DNA of 64,000 bases, from assembly GCA_001839685.1 (NCBI GenBank), contig MLAK01000827.1, positions 76,585 through 140,584 of the forward strand. The letters run 5' to 3'. Made by a program: the position numbers and the translations under genes. The notes under the pieces are model-generated. The model was not told the DNA's origin, ran no database searches, and saw nothing but the letters and a program-made list of their open reading frames with translations. This DNA is from Tritrichomonas foetus (taxonomy: Eukaryota > Parabasalia > Tritrichomonadida > Tritrichomonadidae). This document shows positions 57,952-64,000 of the stretch, one piece after another; position 1 is the first letter of the stretch; every line of letters starts with the position of its first letter.

Positions 57952-60900
57952 CTATTTAGTAGTTTTTGGTGATACAAGATATGTGATCACTTTTCCATTT
58001 TTAATCTCAATTTGTCCTCTTTCTTTCACATTGAAAGATCCTCCATAAATTAATTCATAGGTTGCTCTAGAAATATGCACCATCATTGGGATACCATTAT
58101 GCTCCATTTGTTGTGCCATATTAATTGGCGGACCAAGTATTTCGAAAGTTGGTTTTTCTGTACCTAAAACACCTGCAACTATTGGTCCGCCAGTATTCAC
58201 ACCTACTCGAATTCTGAGTGATTGGTCTGTAGATTTATTAAAATCACCAATAAAAGAAATCGCTTCAAGTCCAAACTCCACAACCTCTTTGGCATGAATT
58301 GAAGGCTGGTTTATTTCCACAAAAATGCCTCCTGCTGCCATATAGCAATCACCAATACACTTAATTTTGGTCATTGTACATTTTCCTGAAAGGAAAACAT
58401 CAAATTCTCGATATAATTTATTCAATGTAGACATAACCATTGCTGCTGTATTTGAAGCACACCAAGGAGTAAATTCAACAATATCCAAAAATAAAATAGT
58501 TGCACTTTGAACTGCAAAGCTGATATTTTTCTCTCCATTTTGAACTCTTTTTACTAAACTTGGCGGTAAAATAGAAGATAGTAAACTATCACTTTTAGCT
58601 CTTTCTTCGGCAATTAAAGTGTTATAACAAACTGTTTGAGTTTGATCTCTGATATAATAAATATAATTTTGATTATTTAAGGAGCATGTGATATTTAAGT
58701 AGCAGCTACCTTTTTCTGGATGTTTAAGTTCGACTTGGACTTCTTGATCAAGTGGCATTGGATAAATGTTTTCTACAAATGATTTATCGGAAAACACAGT
58801 TTCAATATTAGTTCCAATAATGTTTTCGTCAACTCCAAGAATTCTACTTACAGCTTTGTTTGTAAGCTCAATTGTTCCCTGACTATTAGTAGCAATTACA
58901 GCATCAGGTAATCGTTGAACAATCATGTCGAAGAAATCATCATTTCGTTGGGTTGTATCTTTCACTTTTGGTGTGAAATCACCTGATAACAAATCCATGA
59001 TCTTACTCGATTGCATCACAGCAATTGATGGGCACTGATGGAGCATACTAAGAGCAAACTTCATCTTTGTTTGAGATTTATTAGCTTCATAAATAATGAA
59101 AATTACGATTCCTAAAGAAAAAACTAGTAATACAACTAAAATACCGATAGGCAAAGGTAGAGTATCTGATATAATTCTTTCCATATCAGGCACAATTTGA
59201 TCAAACATTGGATAAAACAGTGAATCATATAAGAATATTACTGTTACCATCCACAATTCCTGTAAAAGTTGGTTGTTTGGTAATAAAACAGATCTAATAC
59301 GTCGCTTAAAAGGTTCCACTAAACTGGATATTAGAGGACCAAGTAAATTTATATGTCTATCAGTCGTAAAACACATCATTATTGAATGTAAATCATTTTT
59401 GATTTTGGTGAAATCACTGTCTGAGCAATTAATTCGTTTATTAGATGAATCAATTGCTCTTTGGAATGCAGGATAAGGTGGATCAGAACTGCTTCCATTT
59501 CCATACCTTGCTTGGTGAAAATAGTTAGTAAATTGATCTATTCTAGTTAAAGTGATACTTGCTTGTTCATCAATCAGCCTATCTCTTATTTTTGGATCAC
59601 TCAAATTATAACCAGGAGCAACACCACAATTATTTTCAATACAAATCATGTTTAACAAACTTCCATAAATCCCATACATGTATGCAGCGGATCCCAAAAC
59701 ATAATCAAGATGTGGACCATAATCTCTGAGTTTGTTTTCTGCAGTTGGAAACATTTGGCAAAGAAGTATAGTTGAAGCAACAATGCATGCAAGAATAATC
59801 AAGTTTAATATTATTAAAATAGAACGTTCGGCAGATTTCACATTTGTAGCATCACTCGCAGAAGCGAATACTTTAAGAATGTTATCTTCTTGCTTGTTTA
59901 CTTCAGAATCTTCGTTTTGATTGAGATCATCATCTTGATCTTTGTCTTTTTTCAAGACTCTTAATGATTCTGAGACTGATGATACAATATTCTTTGGTAA
60001 TGATGTCAAGCTTTTATAGACCAATATTTTATTCTTCTTGAGATTATCAAGTTCAAAAATCAAAATTCCAACAACTAGTAACACATAAACTATGCAAATA
60101 AACATTGCAAAGAATAAAATTAAATTGGTAAGATCAGAAGATGCTCCTTCCAAATATATAGAAATATTTCTTAAAGCTTCTGATATCTGTGAGGAAATGT
60201 TATCATAGTTCATAAAAGAGTTGAGAAGCACAGGGCTATTAAAAATTGATATGTTAATATCAGATGTTAATAATTTCGATATCTGTAAGTTAAAGTCCAC
60301 CAATGCAGATTGTAAAGACTCTTCAATAATACGTGGACTATTATCGGTTACATAAAATGTATATTTAATTGAACTACCAAATACCAATTCTGTCACTGGG
60401 GCAATATGAGTATTAGTAGGTTTAAATGAGCGATATTGTCCAATTTCTTCAACCGCTCGAGTGGTTAAAGTCAGAAGGAACCTGGTCTGATTTTCTGTAT
60501 CAGTCTCATAATTGTATGATGATGGAGCAATAGGAAAATCGACTTTTTGGACAAAATTAAGTTTTTCAAGAACATACAAATATGAAAAAACCGGTAATTG
60601 GAAAGTCATTGATCTTAAGATCGAAAGCTGATACATGTAATTTAAAGGAATGCTCATATCATTTAAAAAAGATGGAGCGTAAAACATCATTCCTATGCAA
60701 GGTAGGTAATATAAACATAGAAGAAGAAATATTGACCATATTTTGATGCATTTTATTGCAGGAAAAGATAAATGATCAATTCTTTCTCTGATGATGTTCA
60801 TTTGTTCCGACATATTATTCTGCTTTTCATCAATATCAATGATTTCTAGATTAGATTCTGATTCAACAAGATGATTCATTGAGGAGGGATCAACTATCAT

Positions 60901-62619
60901 TTCTGGTAGACCTGGAAATGCATGAATTCCTAAGAAATTAGCCCTATCTTGGCTTACTAAGATTCCTCGTTGTAAAAGTTTCACTTTTTCGCTCCATTCT
61001 GAATATAAAATTGGATTTCCTTCGATTTCAAGTACAAACCTATTATATGATCTCGCAACAAATCTGTTATTGGGATACTGCGATAAAATATGCATGTAGC
61101 TTGATCTAGATTTGTTAACTGATTCATAAGCTGTATTAATTGCCGATTCCATTTCATTGATATTTCCTTGAATGACCAAATCCCAAATACGACGGATTTT
61201 GCTTTTAGTAATTGATACCTGCTTCGATAAATGAGAAAGTTTGTATTTCAATTCATTACTTAGTGCTGATTCTCTTTGCATACATATCATCTTTGCTTGA
61301 GCTATTGATTGTTTGACACTACTACTATTTAATTTATTGACTTCCATTGAGTGAATAATATAGTACAATAAATTGGTTTGATTTTGATAAATTGCGACAA
61401 ATTTTCCAAAAACTGTCCATACAAGACTATTATGAGGCCATTTCTCTTTTATTCCATACATAAATGACCAATTGATGCAAGATGGGTGAGCATATGCCAT
61501 TCCAGTTATTCCAGTATTTATTGCTTTTCCTGGAGTTTTGAATGCTTCAATTGTAATTGACCCTTCCTGAAAACAATCAAGACTAATTAATTGCCTCCGA
61601 ATCCTGTTTTGGAAAATGATATGTGAGACAAAGAATAGAATGATGTTTAATCCAGCATAAATCAAAATCTCAGCAAATGAAGAACTTCGACCAATTAAGA
61701 TATAAATTGAAAATACGACTGAAATGATTGCACTTGATATAGAAATTGTAAAAATTATTCTTTTTATGATTAATTTGACAAAATTTCCAGGTGAAAAAGC
61801 AAGATATGTTGTAAATCCGTAAAAAACAGCAGAAATAAAAGTCAGAATGAATGATGGATATTTTGATAATTGTGACGCAATTCCAGTTAAAGTCGTTATG
61901 ATGATTGTTGCCATAACAAAATAAATTTGGGGTGATGAAATAACAGTCATTAGTGAGTTTGGACGAAAAGTAAATGCAACAATTGCTATTGTAACCCAAA
62001 AGACTATCCAAACAAGAAAACATAAAATTACCAATATTAAAGACACGATTTCAACACTTATTTGAAACTTCATTGATTTTTGGTTTATTAGTTGGCCAAT
62101 CATTTCACCGTTAATGTTAAAAATTATGGGATGAATCAAATAACCAAAAGTGAAGACATACACAGATATTATCGGTGCAAAATATTTGGGTAATTTGGCT
62201 TTTTTTCTATAGATGTAGGACGAAAAGTATAAAGATATAAAAAATACAATATGAATAAAAATGTAAATAAAATTCATATAAATTGTTGCTTCTGAACGAT
62301 TTTTGGCTGGTAGTAAATGAAATAAGATTGAAATAATTGATAAAGTTTGAGATTCTATCGAATCAGGTTTCCATATTGAATTATATCCAATTGCCAGACA
62401 CGGGCCTATAAATTGAAATATTCTGAAAAATGAAATAATGTCATGCATTGGAAATAAATTGGGAACAATCGAATCAAGGTAAGAAAAAAGTTGATAAAGG
62501 CGATTTTGAATAATTTTGGACCATTTCTGTTCTATAAGACCATAGTATTTATCCACTTTTCCATTTGATGATTGAGTAATCGTTAGCATCGATCTCATCG
62601 AATTCGATGCCTGTATCAT
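57952..62619 (-). CDS. Multi-membrane adenylate/guanylate cyclase with PAS domain
   Basis: The 1555-residue product is built as an N-terminal block of about ten membrane helices (about 60-350), a cytosolic helical region, then membrane helices near 640, 840, 945 and 1160 separated by two external loops, then a PAS domain (about 1220-1330) and a class III cyclase domain (about 1340-1550). Metal-binding Asp are D1379 (FLDIVEF) and D1424 (IGDCY). The base-selecting positions are K1420 and E1493 (FEILG), closer to ATP than GTP usage. Where canonical cyclases have N-x-x-x-R, it reads NMAQQ (N1500, Q1504), so the catalytic Arg is Gln. This architecture is typical of the large trichomonad cyclase family. 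It would be a homodimer sensing external and internal cues. TIR element copy B begins 27 bases upstream of the start codon. Confidence 0.95.
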   Translation of the reverse strand: MIQASNSMRSMLTITQSSNGKVDKYYGLIEQKWSKIIQNRLYQLFSYLDSIVPNLFPMHDIISFFRIFQFIGPCLAIGYNSIWKPDSIESQTLSIISILFHLLPAKNRSEATIYMNFIYIFIHIVFFISLYFSSYIYRKKAKLPKYFAPIISVYVFTFGYLIHPIIFNINGEMIGQLINQKSMKFQISVEIVSLILVILCFLVWIVFWVTIAIVAFTFRPNSLMTVISSPQIYFVMATIIITTLTGIASQLSKYPSFILTFISAVFYGFTTYLAFSPGNFVKLIIKRIIFTISISSAIISVVFSIYILIGRSSSFAEILIYAGLNIILFFVSHIIFQNRIRRQLISLDCFQEGSITIEAFKTPGKAINTGITGMAYAHPSCINWSFMYGIKEKWPHNSLVWTVFGKFVAIYQNQTNLLYYIIHSMEVNKLNSSSVKQSIAQAKMICMQRESALSNELKYKLSHLSKQVSITKSKIRRIWDLVIQGNINEMESAINTAYESVNKSRSSYMHILSQYPNNRFVARSYNRFVLEIEGNPILYSEWSEKVKLLQRGILVSQDRANFLGIHAFPGLPEMIVDPSSMNHLVESESNLEIIDIDEKQNNMSEQMNIIRERIDHLSFPAIKCIKIWSIFLLLCLYYLPCIGMMFYAPSFLNDMSIPLNYMYQLSILRSMTFQLPVFSYLYVLEKLNFVQKVDFPIAPSSYNYETDTENQTRFLLTLTTRAVEEIGQYRSFKPTNTHIAPVTELVFGSSIKYTFYVTDNSPRIIEESLQSALVDFNLQISKLLTSDINISIFNSPVLLNSFMNYDNISSQISEALRNISIYLEGASSDLTNLILFFAMFICIVYVLLVVGILIFELDNLKKNKILVYKSLTSLPKNIVSSVSESLRVLKKDKDQDDDLNQNEDSEVNKQEDNILKVFASASDATNVKSAERSILIILNLIILACIVASTILLCQMFPTAENKLRDYGPHLDYVLGSAAYMYGIYGSLLNMICIENNCGVAPGYNLSDPKIRDRLIDEQASITLTRIDQFTNYFHQARYGNGSSSDPPYPAFQRAIDSSNKRINCSDSDFTKIKNDLHSIMMCFTTDRHINLLGPLISSLVEPFKRRIRSVLLPNNQLLQELWMVTVIFLYDSLFYPMFDQIVPDMERIISDTLPLPIGILVVLLVFSLGIVIFIIYEANKSQTKMKFALSMLHQCPSIAVMQSSKIMDLLSGDFTPKVKDTTQRNDDFFDMIVQRLPDAVIATNSQGTIELTNKAVSRILGVDENIIGTNIETVFSDKSFVENIYPMPLDQEVQVELKHPEKGSCYLNITCSLNNQNYIYYIRDQTQTVCYNTLIAEERAKSDSLLSSILPPSLVKRVQNGEKNISFAVQSATILFLDIVEFTPWCASNTAAMVMSTLNKLYREFDVFLSGKCTMTKIKCIGDCYMAAGGIFVEINQPSIHAKEVVEFGLEAISFIGDFNKSTDQSLRIRVGVNTGGPIVAGVLGTEKPTFEILGPPINMAQQMEHNGIPMMVHISRATYELIYGGSFNVKERGQIEIKNGKVITYLVSPKTTK

Positions 62620-62637
62620 TATCGAAAAAAATTTTTG

Positions 62638-62645
62638 ATATAGAA
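62638..62645 (+). repeat. Target-site duplication, left side of TIR element copy B
   Basis: ATATAGAA directly flanks copy B and recurs at 63743-63750. A 9-base reading (ATATAGAAA) is also possible. Confidence 0.75.
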
Positions 62646-63742
62646 AGATGTATACAAACTAACTAGCTCTAGATGTAGAAGACTATTGANAGATCNAAAT
62701 NNATAATTGTTGATATTATTGTCATCTAAATATTATTTAATTGTAATCCTATTAATAATATATAAATATTATAATTTAAAAATCAAGATACAGAGAAAAC
62801 CAAATCCAAAAAAAAATTGTGAGAAAAAAATAAACCCAACAGAAATTTCTGAGAATTATTGAGATAAAAAGTGATTTTATAGCATTAATATCTTGATTAT
62901 TTCTTATCATAAATCGTGCTTTTTATTATCATATGACCCTCCATCGAAAATTATAATGTTTTCCAAAATACAAAAATGAAGTATAAAAAAAATATTAATA
63001 ATTTTGATATAAATAAAAAAAATTTAGGCATCAATGAGAAGATTACGAATGTTTTGCCATCTAAATGGCGAGTCATCAGAAAATTCACTTGGCATCGAGT
63101 CTGGAAAAAAACATATTGGATTCCATTTTTCTTGATTTGGTCTTTCAATCGTTGTATCTGTATCCCTGCTTGAGAATGTGCTGTTGAGGACTGCCAGTCT
63201 ATTTTCTTCATATACTAAAATTTTATGACAGAAAAGATTTCAATACATTCATATTTGTCAAATGGAAATTGAATTAATTCAACATCACTGAGTTAAAACT
63301 ATCAAAATTTTCGCGATTTTTAATTAAAAATCGATAGAAGAAGTGTAAATAGAATTATGGGAAGCAGTATTATAATCTTTGTGATTCTTGGAAAAAAAGC
63401 TTCTCACAATTTTTTTTTAGGCTTTCTCCAAAATCGCTCTTTTTTCGGTTTAATTGTTGCAAAATTTCAAAACTATGAATAAATATGGCTCATAACTATA
63501 AAAAATAGATTTAACAATTGACTGAAAGCCTTATCACCCGAAAACTGAAACAATAGCTTCTTCAGAATCATCTTCGAAATATTTTTGAATTCGGCCATTT
63601 GCGAAGTTTGCGATAAGGGAAATTTTCGTCATTCTTTTAGCTATTTGGNTTTTGATTTTTGANTGATGGTATTAAGNAATACTGATGATAAGGATCATTT
63701 TAGTGATTTCGTACGTTAAGACTATTTGGTTTGTATACATCT
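62646..63742 (-). mobile_element. Non-autonomous TIR DNA element, copy B (1.1 kb)
   Basis: Reverse-complement copy of 3910-5005, nearly identical along its length. It has the same ends (AGATGTATACAAAC and its complement) and its own target duplication. Differences seen by eye include a small indel near 63532, a T/G change in the ATG frame, and a handful of single bases. Ambiguous bases (62690, 62696, 62701-62702, 63649, 63663, 63677) cluster here, as expected if reads from different copies were merged. Contains the same internal frames (62951-63211 and 63024-63239). Lies 27 bases from the cyclase start codon. Confidence 0.85.
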
Positions 63743-63750
63743 ATATAGAA
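63743..63750 (+). repeat. Target-site duplication, right side of TIR element copy B
   Basis: ATATAGAA, identical to 62638-62645. Confidence 0.75.
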
Positions 63751-64000
63751 AATATTTTTTGAAAATCGATAAATTGAATCAAAAGAATTTTTCAATTGAT
63801 TGAATTTTCAATTTCGGATTTTTTTGATTTTCAATATAATCTTTGAAAATATAGATATTTTGTCCTCAAATTGGGATGAAGAAATGATTTGATTCATTTT
63901 TTTTGAATGTTGAGCAAAGTTGAAACTTTTTCTAAAATATATCCTCACTCTTGAGAATTTCTTTCAACAATTACTGATGAATCCAACAAAAGCATCTTTC

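Noticed and set aside
1..64000. tRNA, rRNA, CRISPR or replication origin features
   Set aside because: None could be seen by reading; no cloverleaf-like or rRNA-like sequence and no regularly spaced repeats were recognised. A tRNA scan would be decisive.

Overview
The window looks like nuclear DNA of a trichomonad (Parabasalia), most likely a Tritrichomonas- or Trichomonas-type genome. The DNA is very AT-rich, genes are intronless single reading frames, and intergenic spaces are short to moderate (0.1-2 kb). The gene content fits that lineage: two small R2R3 Myb proteins, a CK1-family kinase, a giant multi-membrane cyclase with a PAS and a class III cyclase domain, ARM/HEAT helical proteins, many coiled-coil proteins, signal-peptide surface proteins ending in one membrane helix and a short basic tail, and flagellar proteins (NME7-like, a giant WD40 protein). 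There are no rRNA genes, no recognisable tRNAs and no CRISPR. Species assignment is inference.

Layout. 1-7 kb: a Ser/Pro/Lys-rich protein ending in a CAAX box, a decayed reading frame, a non-RD protein kinase, and copy A of a 1.1 kb terminal-inverted-repeat (TIR) element. 7-17.6 kb: a secreted GH20 beta-hexosaminidase, a coiled-coil protein and a 2104-residue WD40 protein. 18-30 kb: Myb, CK1 kinase, a surface protein interrupted by one in-frame stop, an ARM-like protein, an unknown protein, a 51-base A tract and a coiled-coil protein. 30-37.5 kb: a three-repeat surface protein, a single-pass acidic protein, a coiled-coil protein and a Myb with a Cys-rich tail. 38.6-48.6 kb: a 1468-residue HEAT-like protein, a PEX22-like membrane protein, a CAAX EF-hand protein, a relic DNA transposon with 28-bp TIRs, a small foldback element and an NME7-like protein. 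49-57.7 kb: an M16C metalloprotease, a Bre1-like RING protein, a secreted beta-helix-like protein and a Gln-rich chromoshadow-domain protein containing an assembly gap. 58-63.7 kb: the cyclase, with copy B of the TIR element inserted just upstream of its start codon.

How the parts relate. There is no operon logic; neighbours are independent genes arranged as divergent or convergent pairs. Recurring themes are the cell surface and secretion (GH20 enzyme, two repeat-type surface proteins, beta-helix protein, one remnant), the flagellum and cytoskeleton (NME7, WD40, coiled coils), transcription and chromatin (two Mybs, Bre1-like RING, chromoshadow protein), signalling (two kinases, cyclase, EF-hand protein), and mobile DNA (two copies of a TIR element with 8-9 bp target duplications, a pogo/jerky-like relic, a foldback element). 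Starts were placed at the first ATG of each frame; several frames extend upstream only through TTG codons, which I did not use. The least expected items are the PEX22-like protein, the pair of TIR elements placed immediately 5' of genes, and the chromoshadow protein.
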